The position numbers and the translations under genes were made by a program. Of a DNA stretch of 64,000 nucleotides, positions 26,139 through 35,240 are shown one piece after another. The stretch's first letter is position 1. Each line of letters starts with the position of its first letter. Under the pieces are notes generated by a model. The model was not told the DNA's origin and did not search any database. It was given only the letters and a program-made list of their open reading frames with translations. Location: positions 1 through 64,000 of the forward strand of contig NZ_LXXZ01000002.1 of NCBI RefSeq assembly GCF_003244875.1. The letters are read 5' to 3'. The stretch is from Stenotrophomonas sepilia. Its GTDB lineage: Bacteria; Pseudomonadota; Gammaproteobacteria; Xanthomonadales; Xanthomonadaceae.

Positions 26139-26522
26139 TTATTCTTCGTCGCTCTCGCGACGCTTCTCCGCGGCCAGCGTATCGGGCAGGTCGCGCAGGA
26201 TGTTGTCGATGTGCTCACCACGGTCGACCGAATCGTCGTAGTGGAAATGCAGCTCCGGCACGTGGCGCAGCTTCATCGCGCGGGCCAGATCCATGCGCAG
26301 GCGGTAACCCAGCTCCTTCAGGCCGGCCACGGCTTCAGCCGAGCGTTCCGGCATCAGCGCGGTGACGAACACCTTGGCATGGGCCATGTCGCGGGTGATT
26401 TCCACGTCGGACACGCTCACCGAGGGCAACCCGTGCTCGCGCACGGCGTTGTGCACCAGGGTGCCGAGCTCACGGCGCAGCTGGGCGGAGACACGGTCGG
26501 TTCGATGGAAAGTCTTGGGCAC
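26139..26522 (-). CDS. rbfA: Ribosome-binding factor A
   Basis: A 127-residue KH-like protein that helps mature the 30S subunit at low temperature. PKTFHRTDRVSAQLRRELGTLV leads, followed by DVEITRDMAHAKVFVTAL and KLRHVPELHFHYDDSVDRGEHI. I propose a GTG start at 26520-26522, six bases after AAGAG, giving the normal length. The frame continues upstream to 26645 but reads through REP hairpins, so those residues are not real. It lies between infB and truB. Confidence 0.95.
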   Translation of the reverse strand: MPKTFHRTDRVSAQLRRELGTLVHNAVREHGLPSVSVSDVEITRDMAHAKVFVTALMPERSAEAVAGLKELGYRLRMDLARAMKLRHVPELHFHYDDSVDRGEHIDNILRDLPDTLAAEKRRESDEE

Positions 26523-26544
26523 GAGGAGCTCTTGGTTCAGTTGT

Positions 26545-26643
26545 CGCCCGACCAACGGTCGGGCACTACCTTTGATTCGATTGTCGCCCGACCAACGGCC
26601 GGGCGCTACAGGTACATGGTAGGGCCCGACCGTTGGTCGGGCC
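26545..26643. repeat. Cluster of three SMAG/REP hairpins between infB and rbfA
   Basis: Three related palindromes fill a 132-base gap. GCCCGACC/GGTCGGGC with CTAC lies at 26546-26569. A second copy with one mismatch lies at 26586-26609. An inverted copy, GTAG plus GGCCCGACC/GGTCGGGCC, lies at 26619-26643. Two face one way and the third the other. Confidence 0.85.
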
Positions 26644-26654
26644 ACCTTGCAGCA

Positions 26655-29303
26655 TTACAGGGTGCGCGGCACTTCGATACGCTCGAAGCACTCGATCTGG
26701 TCGCCTGGCTTGACGTCGTTGTAGGCCTTCACCGCGATACCGCATTCGGTACCGTTGCGGACTTCCTCGACGTTCTCCTTGAAGCGACGCAGCGATTCCA
26801 GCTCGCCCTCGAAGATCACCACGCTGTCGCGCAGCACGCGGATCGGCTTGTTGCGCTTGACCACGCCCTCGATGACCATCGAGCCGGCAACGGCGCCCAG
26901 CTTGGAGCTGCGGAAGACGTCGCGGACCTCGGCGATACCGATGATCTCTTCGCGGATCTCCACGCCCAGCAGACCGGATGCCACCTGCTTCACCTGATCG
27001 ATCACGTCATAGATGATCGAGAAGTAACGCAGGTCGACGCCGTTGGATTCGATGATGCGACGGGCCGAAGCATCCGCACGCACGTTGAAGCCGATGACGG
27101 TGGCCTTCGAAGCAGCCGCCGAGTTGGCGTCCGATTCGGTGATGCCGCCGACGCCGGAGTGGATCACGTTGATGCGGATGTCTTCGTTGGACAGCGCGAC
27201 CAGTGCCTGGCTCAGGGCCTGCACCGAACCCTGCACGTCGGCCTTGATGACCAGGTTGAGGACCTGCTGGCCCTCGCCCTTGCCCAGGGTCGCCATGATG
27301 TCTTCCATGCGGCTGCCAGCGGTGGCGACCAGGCGCGACTCACGACGCTTGGTCTCACGCTGCTGCGCAACATCCTTGGCCAGGCGCTCGTCCTCGACCA
27401 CCACGAAGTCGTCTCCGGCTTCCGGCACACCGGACAGGCCCAGGACCTGCACCGGGATCGACGGGCCGGCGAACTCCGGCTGCTTGCCGGTTTCGTCGAA
27501 CAGCGCACGCACGCGGCCGTACTGGATACCGCACACCAGGTAGTCGCCCTTCTTCAGGCGGCCCTGCTGCACCAGCACCGTAGCGACCGGGCCGCGGCCC
27601 TTGTCCAGCGACGATTCGATCACCACGCCCGAGGCGCGGCCTTCGTCGACGGCCTTCAGTTCCAGCAGTTCGGCCTGCACCGACACCGCGTCCAGCAGGT
27701 CGTCGATGCCCAGGCCGGTCTTGGCCGAGATCTCCACCATCTGGATGTCACCACCGAACTCTTCGGCCACGACCTGCTCGGAGAGCAGCTCGTTCTTGAC
27801 CCGCATCGGATCGGCACCGGACTTGTCGATCTTGTTGATCGCCACGATCAGCGGCACACCCGCCGAACGGGCGTGCTGGATCGCTTCCTTGGTCTGCGGC
27901 ATGACGCCGTCGTCGGCAGCAACCACCAGCACCACGATGTCGGTCAGCTTGGCGCCGCGGGCACGCATCGAGGTGAACGCGGCGTGGCCCGGGGTATCCA
28001 GGAAGCTGATGACGCCCTTGGGCGTTTCGACGTGATAGGCACCGATATGCTGGGTGATGCCGCCGGCTTCGCCGTGGGCAACCTTGGTGCGGCGGATGTA
28101 GTCCAGCAGCGAGGTCTTGCCGTGGTCGACGTGCCCCATGATGGTGACCACCGGCGGGCGCTGCACGGCTTCGCCCTGGTTTTCACCGGTCGAAGCCAGC
28201 AGCGCGTCTTCGGCATCGTTGTCGTTGGCACGGATCGCCTTGTGGCCGAGTTCTTCGGTCACCAGCGCAGCGGTGTCGTGGTCGATGGACTGGGTGATGG
28301 TCGCCATCACGCCCATCTTGAACAGCGCCTTCACCACCTCGCCGCCCTTCAGCGCGAGCTTCTGCGCCAGGTCGGCCACGGTGATGGTCTCGCCGATCGC
28401 GACTTCACGCACGACCGGGGCGGTCGGGCGTTCGAACGCGTGCGGGCCGGCATTGTTGCCACCACGCGACATGTCGCGACGGCCACCGGACTGGTTGCGG
28501 CCACCCGGACGTCCACGCGAATTGCTGTTGTTGCTGTTGCCGCGACGCGCACGATCGGCGGCCGACAGGTGCATCTGGCCGGCGAAGCGGTCGCCCGGGC
28601 CACGCTCGTTGCGCGGCGCGCTGCGGTTGTTGCGCTCGTCGTTGCGCGGCGGCGGCGGCGGAGCACCACGCGGCGCAGCCGGGGCGGCGGCCGGGGCGCG
28701 CGGCGGGCGCGGCGCGGTTTCGTCGATCGGAGCACGCTTGGGCTTGCTGGCGGCCAGTGCCTCGGCCGCCTTGGCCGCAGCCGCAGCTTCCTCGGCAGCC
28801 TTCTTCTCGGCTTCGGCGCGTTCCTTGGCGGCGGCCTCTTCCTCACGGGCACGGACGATGGCCTCGTCGCGCAGACGATCCTTCTCGGCCAGGGCCTGCT
28901 GTTCGGCGAGGTTGCGCGCACGCGACTCTTCCAGCTTGCGCAGGATGTCGGCGCGCTCTTCGTCCGGCGTCATGGCGCGAGCACCATCCTTGACGTAGGT
29001 ACGCTTCTGGCGCACCTCGACATTCACGGTCGTCTTGCTGCGACCGGAATTGACCGTCACTTCCTGCTGCTTCCGGCGGTTGAGCGTGATCTTCTTCGCA
29101 GACTGATCGGTCTCTTCCGGGGCCTGCTCGGGCTTGCCGTGCGAACGACGAAGGAAGCCCAGGAGCTTTACCTTCTCGGAGCTGGTCACGACCTGGTCGG
29201 GACCGCTGAACTTCATGCCGGCACCGGCCAGCTGTTCCAGCAGTTTTTCGACCGGCGTGTTGACCAGTTCGGCAAGCTTGCGGATGGTGGTTTGCTGCGA
29301 CAT
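26655..29303 (-). CDS. infB: Translation initiation factor IF-2
   Basis: An 882-residue GTPase that brings fMet-tRNA to the 30S P site. An IF2 N-domain ([20 protein letters not shown], 1-50) is followed by a long charged linker (about 85-330), first Lys/Glu/Ala-rich, then Pro/Arg/Gly/Asn-rich. The G domain starts near residue 388 with [16 protein letters not shown] and NKID, followed by beta-barrel domains II-IV and the C2 domain that holds fMet. The ATG at 29303 is the family start. It lies 93 bases after nusA. Confidence 0.98.
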   Translation of the reverse strand: MSQQTTIRKLAELVNTPVEKLLEQLAGAGMKFSGPDQVVTSSEKVKLLGFLRRSHGKPEQAPEETDQSAKKITLNRRKQQEVTVNSGRSKTTVNVEVRQKRTYVKDGARAMTPDEERADILRKLEESRARNLAEQQALAEKDRLRDEAIVRAREEEAAAKERAEAEKKAAEEAAAAAKAAEALAASKPKRAPIDETAPRPPRAPAAAPAAPRGAPPPPPRNDERNNRSAPRNERGPGDRFAGQMHLSAADRARRGNSNNSNSRGRPGGRNQSGGRRDMSRGGNNAGPHAFERPTAPVVREVAIGETITVADLAQKLALKGGEVVKALFKMGVMATITQSIDHDTAALVTEELGHKAIRANDNDAEDALLASTGENQGEAVQRPPVVTIMGHVDHGKTSLLDYIRRTKVAHGEAGGITQHIGAYHVETPKGVISFLDTPGHAAFTSMRARGAKLTDIVVLVVAADDGVMPQTKEAIQHARSAGVPLIVAINKIDKSGADPMRVKNELLSEQVVAEEFGGDIQMVEISAKTGLGIDDLLDAVSVQAELLELKAVDEGRASGVVIESSLDKGRGPVATVLVQQGRLKKGDYLVCGIQYGRVRALFDETGKQPEFAGPSIPVQVLGLSGVPEAGDDFVVVEDERLAKDVAQQRETKRRESRLVATAGSRMEDIMATLGKGEGQQVLNLVIKADVQGSVQALSQALVALSNEDIRINVIHSGVGGITESDANSAAASKATVIGFNVRADASARRIIESNGVDLRYFSIIYDVIDQVKQVASGLLGVEIREEIIGIAEVRDVFRSSKLGAVAGSMVIEGVVKRNKPIRVLRDSVVIFEGELESLRRFKENVEEVRNGTECGIAVKAYNDVKPGDQIECFERIEVPRTL

Positions 29304-29396
29304 TCGGATCCTATGATCTTGTGGGCGCCCCCCCCGCATCTGGAGGTGGCGCGGATTCTACGCCCTGAGCGGCTCAGGGCCCTGTTCATTGCCGGC

Positions 29397-30908
29397 TCAT
29401 TCGCCGCGTTCCAGTCGGGCGATCTCCTCGGCACGGGCGGCCAGGATCAGCGCAGCGGCGCGCGCCTGATCCAGTCCTTCGATGCCGAAGTCCATGACCT
29501 CGTCGGCGGCCAGGTCGGACAGGTCCTCGCTGGTACGCACGCCGTGGCCGGCCAGCGCATATGCGGTGGCTTCGTCCATGCCCTTCAGGGACAGCAGGTC
29601 CTGCGCCGGCTGGCCGTCTTCAAGGCCTTCCTCGACTGCCAGGGCCTCATTGAGCAGCGCATCGCGGGCACGAGCGCGCAGCTCTTCGACGATGTCCTCG
29701 TCGAAACCTTCCACGGCCAGCAGTTCGCCGACCGGGACATATGCGATTTCCTCGACGGTGCCAAAGCCTTCGCTGACCAGGATGCCGGCGATTTCCTCGT
29801 CCACTTCCAGCTTGTCCATGAACAGCTGGCGGGCGGCAGCCTGCTCGGCCTCCGACTTGGCAGTGACCTGGTCCTGGGTCATCACGTTGAGCTGCCAGCC
29901 GGTCAGGCGGCTGGCCAGGCGCACGTTCTGGCCGCCCTTGCCGATCGCCTGGGCCAGGCGGTCTTCGGCAACGGCCAGGTCCATCGAGTGCTTGTCCTCA
30001 TCGACGATGATCGACTGCACTTCGGCCGGCGCCATCGCGTTGATGACGAAGTTGGCCGGGTTGTCGTTCCACAGCACGATGTCCACGCGCTCGCCATTGA
30101 GCTCGTTGGACACGGCCTGCACGCGCGAACCGCGCATGCCGATGCAGGCACCGATCGGATCGGTGCGCTGGTCGTGGGCCAGCACGGCGATCTTGGCGCG
30201 GTCGCCCGGATCGCGGGCGCAGGCCTTGATTTCGACCAGGCCCTGGCCGACTTCCGGCACTTCCAGCTTGAACAGCTCGATCATGAACTCCGGCGCGGCG
30301 CGGCTGATGAACAGCTGCGGGCCACGCGGCTCCGAGCGCACTTCGGCCAGGTAGCCGCGCACGCGGTCGCCGGCACGCAGCACGTCGCGCGGAATGCCCT
30401 TGTCCTTCGGAATGAAGCCTTCGGCATTGCCACCGAGGTCGACGTAGATGTTGCCGCGCTCGGCGCGCTTGACCACACCGGTGATCAGCTCACCCACGCG
30501 ATCCTTCCATGCATCCACGACCTGCTGGCGCTCGGCTTCGCGCACGCGCTGGACGATGACCTGCTTGGCGGCCTGGGCAGCGATGCGGCCGAAGTCCGGG
30601 TTCTCGATCTGCTCTTCGATGTAGTCGCCGACCTCGACGCCTTCGGCCTCGTCGACGGCGTCCATCAGGCGGATCTGGCGATCCGGGGATTCCATGACCA
30701 CGTCATCAGCCACCACTTCCCAGCGGCGGAAGGTTTCGTAGCTGCCATCCTTGTGGTCGATGACCACGCGGGTCAGCACTTCCTCCTCGGGATAGCGCTT
30801 CTTCGCTGCCGAGGCCAGGGCGGCCTCGATGGCATCGAAGATCACTTCACGCGGCACGCCCTTCTCGTTGGCGACTGCGTCGACTACCAGCAACAGTTCC
30901 TTGCTCAT
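29397..30908 (-). CDS. nusA: Transcription termination/antitermination protein NusA
   Basis: A 503-residue RNA polymerase-binding factor that affects pausing, termination and antitermination. An N-terminal RNAP-binding domain (1-130, MSKELLLVVDAVANEKGVPR) is followed by an S1 domain (about 135-200, with DLGGNAEGFIPKDKGIPRD), two KH domains (about 230-345, ACIGMRGSRVQAVSNELNGE and AIGKGGQNVRLASRLTGW) and two acidic C-terminal repeats (about 365-500). It starts four bases after the rimP stop. Confidence 0.98.
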   Translation of the reverse strand: MSKELLLVVDAVANEKGVPREVIFDAIEAALASAAKKRYPEEEVLTRVVIDHKDGSYETFRRWEVVADDVVMESPDRQIRLMDAVDEAEGVEVGDYIEEQIENPDFGRIAAQAAKQVIVQRVREAERQQVVDAWKDRVGELITGVVKRAERGNIYVDLGGNAEGFIPKDKGIPRDVLRAGDRVRGYLAEVRSEPRGPQLFISRAAPEFMIELFKLEVPEVGQGLVEIKACARDPGDRAKIAVLAHDQRTDPIGACIGMRGSRVQAVSNELNGERVDIVLWNDNPANFVINAMAPAEVQSIIVDEDKHSMDLAVAEDRLAQAIGKGGQNVRLASRLTGWQLNVMTQDQVTAKSEAEQAAARQLFMDKLEVDEEIAGILVSEGFGTVEEIAYVPVGELLAVEGFDEDIVEELRARARDALLNEALAVEEGLEDGQPAQDLLSLKGMDEATAYALAGHGVRTSEDLSDLAADEVMDFGIEGLDQARAAALILAARAEEIARLERGE

Positions 30909-30912
30909 TGGC

Positions 30913-31518
<606 letters not shown>

Positions 31519-31573
31519 CTATGGTTGGGTGCCGGCCTTGGCCGGCGTGGAAACATGACGCCCCGGAAACGAC

Positions 31574-31595
31574 AAAGGGCCCGTTGGGCCCCTTT
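31574..31595. terminator. Hairpin upstream of rimP
   Basis: GGGCCC pairs with GGGCCC around GTT with flanking AAA/TTT. It has a TTTT tail on the plus strand and a weak TTT tail on the minus strand. It may be a leaky attenuator in the rimP leader. Confidence 0.4.
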
Positions 31596-31825
31596 TCCGG
31601 AAAGACTCCGGTGACTGGATTCCGGTTGCAACCTGCATTGCCTGCCGGTCGCGGCCCTCCTTCCGGGTCCGGACTCCCGCTGGGAGGCCGCCTTCAGGGG
31701 TACTGCTAGGCCGCTGATGATAGCGGCTGCACCGCGCTGGTGCAAGGTGCGGGGCCGGGTCAGATCCCTTTTCCATACCGGAAGTCGAGCATGGCTCGAC
31801 TCTGCAAGAACGGAACCCGCCCAAA

Positions 31826-31858
31826 GAAAAACGCCCTCGAAGCGGGACTTCGAAGGCG
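31826..31858 (-). terminator. Terminator after the tRNA-fMet pair
   Basis: CGCCCTCGAAG (31832-31842) pairs with CTTCGAAGGCG (31848-31858) with one mismatch, followed on the minus strand by TTTTTCTTT. It lies 12 bases past the second tRNA and is probably partly read through into rimP-nusA. Confidence 0.8.
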
Positions 31859-31869
31859 ATCTCCTTACT

Positions 31870-31946
31870 TGGTAGCGGGGGCAGGATTTGAACCTGCGAC
31901 CTTCGGGTTATGAGCCCGACGAGCTGCCAGACTGCTCCACCCCGCA
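31870..31946 (-). tRNA. tRNA-fMet(CAT), copy 1
   Basis: A 77-nucleotide initiator tRNA with encoded CCA. The anticodon loop CTCATAA is closed by three G-C pairs (GGG/CCC), the initiator hallmark. The 1:72 position is T:T, unpaired, as required for initiators. It is the promoter-distal copy of a tandem pair. Confidence 0.95.
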
Positions 31947-32028
31947 TCAGAAGCGGAATTATGAGCGATGGCTCCAAAAACTGCAAGCTTTCCCTCATTC
32001 ATCAAATCGGTTGGCGCCGATCCGAAGT

Positions 32029-32105
32029 TGGTAGCGGGGGCAGGATTTGAACCTGCGACCTTCGGGTTATGAGCCCGACGAGCTGCCAGACTGCTCCACC
32101 CCGCA
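32029..32105 (-). tRNA. tRNA-fMet(CAT), copy 2
   Basis: Same 77-base sequence as the copy at 31870, including the T:T mismatch at 1:72 and GGG/CCC anticodon stem. An 82-base spacer separates the two. It is the first gene after the promoter at 32201-32229. Confidence 0.95.
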
Positions 32106-32200
32106 CCGGAAGTGCTTGAACTGCTGCCCTGCTCTTTCGAGGAGGGCTACCGCAACGATGTTCTGGCTGAACCGCTGCAGTGACAACTCAGGCTGCGCAT

Positions 32201-32229
32201 ATTACACGAATCGCGCAGCTTTGTGTCAA
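32201..32229 (-). promoter_or_regulatory. Sigma70-type promoter of the tRNA-fMet-rimP-nusA operon
   Basis: On the minus strand TTGACA (32224-32229, perfect -35) and TGTAAT (32201-32206, five of six) are spaced by exactly 17 bases. It sits directly after the nuoN stop at 32233 and about 95 bases before the first tRNA. Confidence 0.85.
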
Positions 32230-32232
32230 CTT

Positions 32233-33696
32233 TTATGCAAGATGCGCAAATGCCTGCTGGCACCAGACCATGATCGGGTTCCAGGCCAGGCCCAGGGCCA
32301 GCAGCGCCAGGGCATTGACGCCCAGCACCACACCCAGCACGCGGTCGTTGTTGCGCGGCATGGCCCCGCCCACCGGCTCATCGAAGTACATGACCTTGAT
32401 GACGCGCAGGTAGTAGAAGCAGCCGACCACGGCGCACAGCACGCCCAGGATGGCCAGCCACAGCAGGCCGCCGTTGACGGCCGCGCCCAGCACCGCCAGC
32501 TTGGTCCAGAAGCCCAGGAACGGCGGGATGCCGGCCAGCGACGCCATGATGCACAGCACCAGGCCTGCCATCCACGGGTTGCGGGCATTGAGGCCCTTGA
32601 AGTCCTCGATGTTCTCGGCTTCAAAGCCGGCACGCGACAGCGCGATGATCGCGCCGAAGGCGGCGGTCGACATGATGGCGTAGGCCAGTGCGTAGAACAG
32701 CGCAGCGGCATAGCCCTGTGCGCCACCACCGGCGATGCCCATCAGCAGGAAGCCGATGTGCGAAACGGTGGAGAACGCCAGCATGCGCTTGAGATTGCTC
32801 TGCGCGATGGCCATCAGGTTGCCGATGACCAACGAGACTGCGGCCAGGCCGGCGATCAGCAGCTGCAGTTCCGTCGACAGCGGGCCCACGCCCATTTCCA
32901 GCAGGCGGTAGGCCATGCCGAAGGCGGCCAGCTTCGGCGCCGAGCTGATGAACAGCGCGATCGGTGCCGGGGCACCCTGGTACACGTCCGGCAGCCACAT
33001 GTGGAACGGTGCCGCACCCAGCTTGAAGGCGACGCCGGCGATCATGAACACCGCACCGGTGATCAGCAGCACGCGCTCTTCCGAGTGCGGGATGGCGTCA
33101 CGGATGACGTCCAGGTGCAGGCTGCCGGTAGCACCGTAGATCAGCGACATGCCGTACAGCAGCAGGCCAGAGGCCAGCGAGCCGAGCACGATGTACTTCA
33201 TCGCCGCTTCCGAGGCCAGGCCGTTTTCGCGGTTGCTGGCGACCAGGGCGTAGGAGCACAGCGCCAGCAGTTCCAGGCCCAGGTAGACCATCAGCAGGCT
33301 GCCGGCCGACACCAGGATCATCATGCCGGCGGTGCCGAACAGGATCAGCACCGGGATCTCGCCCTGGAACAGGTTGCGGTCACGCAGATAACGCCAGCCA
33401 TAGACCAGGGTCAGGCCGCTGAGCAGCACGATCCCGGTCTTCATCACGTCCGCGGCGGTATCGCGCACGAACATGCCATGGAAGACCTCGCCCTGCCCGC
33501 CCACGCCGGTGGCCAGCATGAACAGCACCACGGCCAGCGCAGCGAGCGAGAACAGGTGGGTGACGATCTTGTTCCGGTTGCTGACGAACAGGTCGAGGAT
33601 CATCAGGGCGAAGGCGCTGCCGATCAGCACCAGCTCGGGAGCGAGCGGTGGCAGGTCAGCGGCGGTCAATGGCAGCAGCGGCGAGGTGGTCATCAT
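32233..33696 (-). CDS. nuoN: NADH-quinone oxidoreductase subunit N
   Basis: A 487-residue antiporter-like membrane subunit of complex I with about 14 hydrophobic helices. It shares the proton-antiporter motif with NuoL/M: GLELLALCSYALVA and the later FKLGAAPFHMWLPDVYQGAP, whose lysine and acidic residues carry protons. Last gene of the nuo operon. ATG 33696 is followed at once by another ATG (33693); AGGA lies four and seven bases before them, so either may be used. Confidence 0.96.
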   Translation of the reverse strand: MMTTSPLLPLTAADLPPLAPELVLIGSAFALMILDLFVSNRNKIVTHLFSLAALAVVLFMLATGVGGQGEVFHGMFVRDTAADVMKTGIVLLSGLTLVYGWRYLRDRNLFQGEIPVLILFGTAGMMILVSAGSLLMVYLGLELLALCSYALVASNRENGLASEAAMKYIVLGSLASGLLLYGMSLIYGATGSLHLDVIRDAIPHSEERVLLITGAVFMIAGVAFKLGAAPFHMWLPDVYQGAPAPIALFISSAPKLAAFGMAYRLLEMGVGPLSTELQLLIAGLAAVSLVIGNLMAIAQSNLKRMLAFSTVSHIGFLLMGIAGGGAQGYAAALFYALAYAIMSTAAFGAIIALSRAGFEAENIEDFKGLNARNPWMAGLVLCIMASLAGIPPFLGFWTKLAVLGAAVNGGLLWLAILGVLCAVVGCFYYLRVIKVMYFDEPVGGAMPRNNDRVLGVVLGVNALALLALGLAWNPIMVWCQQAFAHLA

Positions 33697-33708
33697 CAAA
33701 TCCTGGAA

Positions 33709-35217
33709 TTACAGCAGCTTGCTGGATGCGATCTGCATCGCCAGCTTCGCGATCGAGGGCTCCATCAGGTCGGTCAGCGGCTTGGGATAGATGCCCAGGG
33801 CCAGCACGCCGATGGCGAACACGCCCAGCACCAGCCATTCGCGGCCGTTGATGTCCTTCAGTTCGGCAACATGGCTGTTGGCCACTTCACCGAAGAAGAT
33901 GCGCTTGTACAGCCACAGGGTGTAGGCGGCGCCGATGATCAGGGTGGTGGCCGCGCCCAGCGCGATCCACGGATTACGCTGGAAGGCCGAGAGGATGACC
34001 ATGAACTCGCCGACGAAACCGCTGGTACCGGGCAGGCCCGCGTTGGCCATGAAGAACAGCATGGCGAAGGTGGCGAACCACGGCATCACGTTGACCACGC
34101 CGCCGTAATCGGCGATGCGGCGGCTGTGCATGCGGTCGTACAGCACGCCGACGCAGGAGAACATCGCGCCGGACACGAAGCCGTGCGAGATCATCTGCAC
34201 CATGGCGCCCTGCAGGCCCAGGCGGGCGGCATCGGCGTTGCCGGCTTCACGCACCAGCCACAGGGCAATAAAGGTGCCCAGGGTGACGAAGCCCATGTGC
34301 GCGATCGACGAATAGGCGATCAGCTTCTTCATGTCGTCCTGCACCAGGGCGACCAGGCCAACGTAGATCACCGCGATCAACGACAGCGCGATCACCAGCC
34401 AGGCCCATTCCTGCGAAGCGTCCGGGACGATCGGCAGGTTGAAGCGCAGGAAGCCATAGCCACCGATCTTCAGGGCGATGGCGGCCAGGATCACCGAACC
34501 GGCGGTCGGCGCTTCCACGTGGGCGTCCGGCAGCCAGGTATGGACCGGGAACATCGGCACCTTGACCGCGAAGGCGATCAGGAACGCGAAGAAGATCCAG
34601 GTCTGTTCCTTGGCCGACAGCGGCAGTGCATACAGGTCGGCCAGCTGGAAGCTGCCGCCCTTCATGTACAGGTAGATCAACGCCACCAGCATCAGCACCG
34701 AGCCGAGGAAGGTGTACAGGAAGAACTTCAGCGCAGCGTAGATGCGGCGCGGGCCGCCCCAGACACCGATGATCAGGAACATCGGGATCAGCATCGCCTC
34801 GAAGAACACGTAGAACAGCATCGCGTCCGTCGCCGCGAAGATACCGACCGTGACGCCTTCCAGGATCAGGAAGGCCGCCACGTACTGGTTCACGCGCTTG
34901 TCGATGGCGCTCCAGGCGCCGATCAGGGCAAGCACGCTGACCAGGGTAGTCAGCAGGATCAGCGCCACGGCAATGCCGTCCACGCCCAGGTTGTAGCCGA
35001 TCTTGTACGCCGGGATCCACGCATGGGTCTCGACGAACTGCAGACCGTCGATGCCCGCGTTGTAGCCGCTCAGCAGCGAGAGGCTCGCCACGAAAGTCAG
35101 CACCGCTACGCCCAGCGACGCCCAGCGGGCGGTCTGCGCATCACGGATCGCGAGGATCAGGGCGCCACCGATGATCGGCAGCCAGATGAGGACACTGAGT
35201 AGAGGCCAGTTCGACAC
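33709..35217 (-). CDS. nuoM: NADH-quinone oxidoreductase subunit M
   Basis: A 502-residue proton-pumping membrane subunit of complex I, homologous to Mrp antiporters. About 14 helices; the conserved GVDGIAVALILLTTL, FFEAMLIPMFLIIGVWGG and FPVHTWLPDAHVEAPTAGSV carry the key Glu, Lys and His residues of the proton channel. It lies between nuoL and nuoN with gaps of 12-23 bases. Confidence 0.97.
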   Translation of the reverse strand: MSNWPLLSVLIWLPIIGGALILAIRDAQTARWASLGVAVLTFVASLSLLSGYNAGIDGLQFVETHAWIPAYKIGYNLGVDGIAVALILLTTLVSVLALIGAWSAIDKRVNQYVAAFLILEGVTVGIFAATDAMLFYVFFEAMLIPMFLIIGVWGGPRRIYAALKFFLYTFLGSVLMLVALIYLYMKGGSFQLADLYALPLSAKEQTWIFFAFLIAFAVKVPMFPVHTWLPDAHVEAPTAGSVILAAIALKIGGYGFLRFNLPIVPDASQEWAWLVIALSLIAVIYVGLVALVQDDMKKLIAYSSIAHMGFVTLGTFIALWLVREAGNADAARLGLQGAMVQMISHGFVSGAMFSCVGVLYDRMHSRRIADYGGVVNVMPWFATFAMLFFMANAGLPGTSGFVGEFMVILSAFQRNPWIALGAATTLIIGAAYTLWLYKRIFFGEVANSHVAELKDINGREWLVLGVFAIGVLALGIYPKPLTDLMEPSIAKLAMQIASSKLL

Positions 35218-35240
35218 GTCTTCTTATTCCGTACAGGTCA

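Noticed and set aside
26523..26645. Longer RbfA beginning at 26645
   Set aside because: The extra residues are encoded by REP hairpins, and the family length fits the GTG start at 26522.
32047..35202. A 1051-codon plus-strand frame over nuoN and nuoM
   Set aside because: Mirror of the two nuo genes; it also begins in the tRNA-fMet gene.
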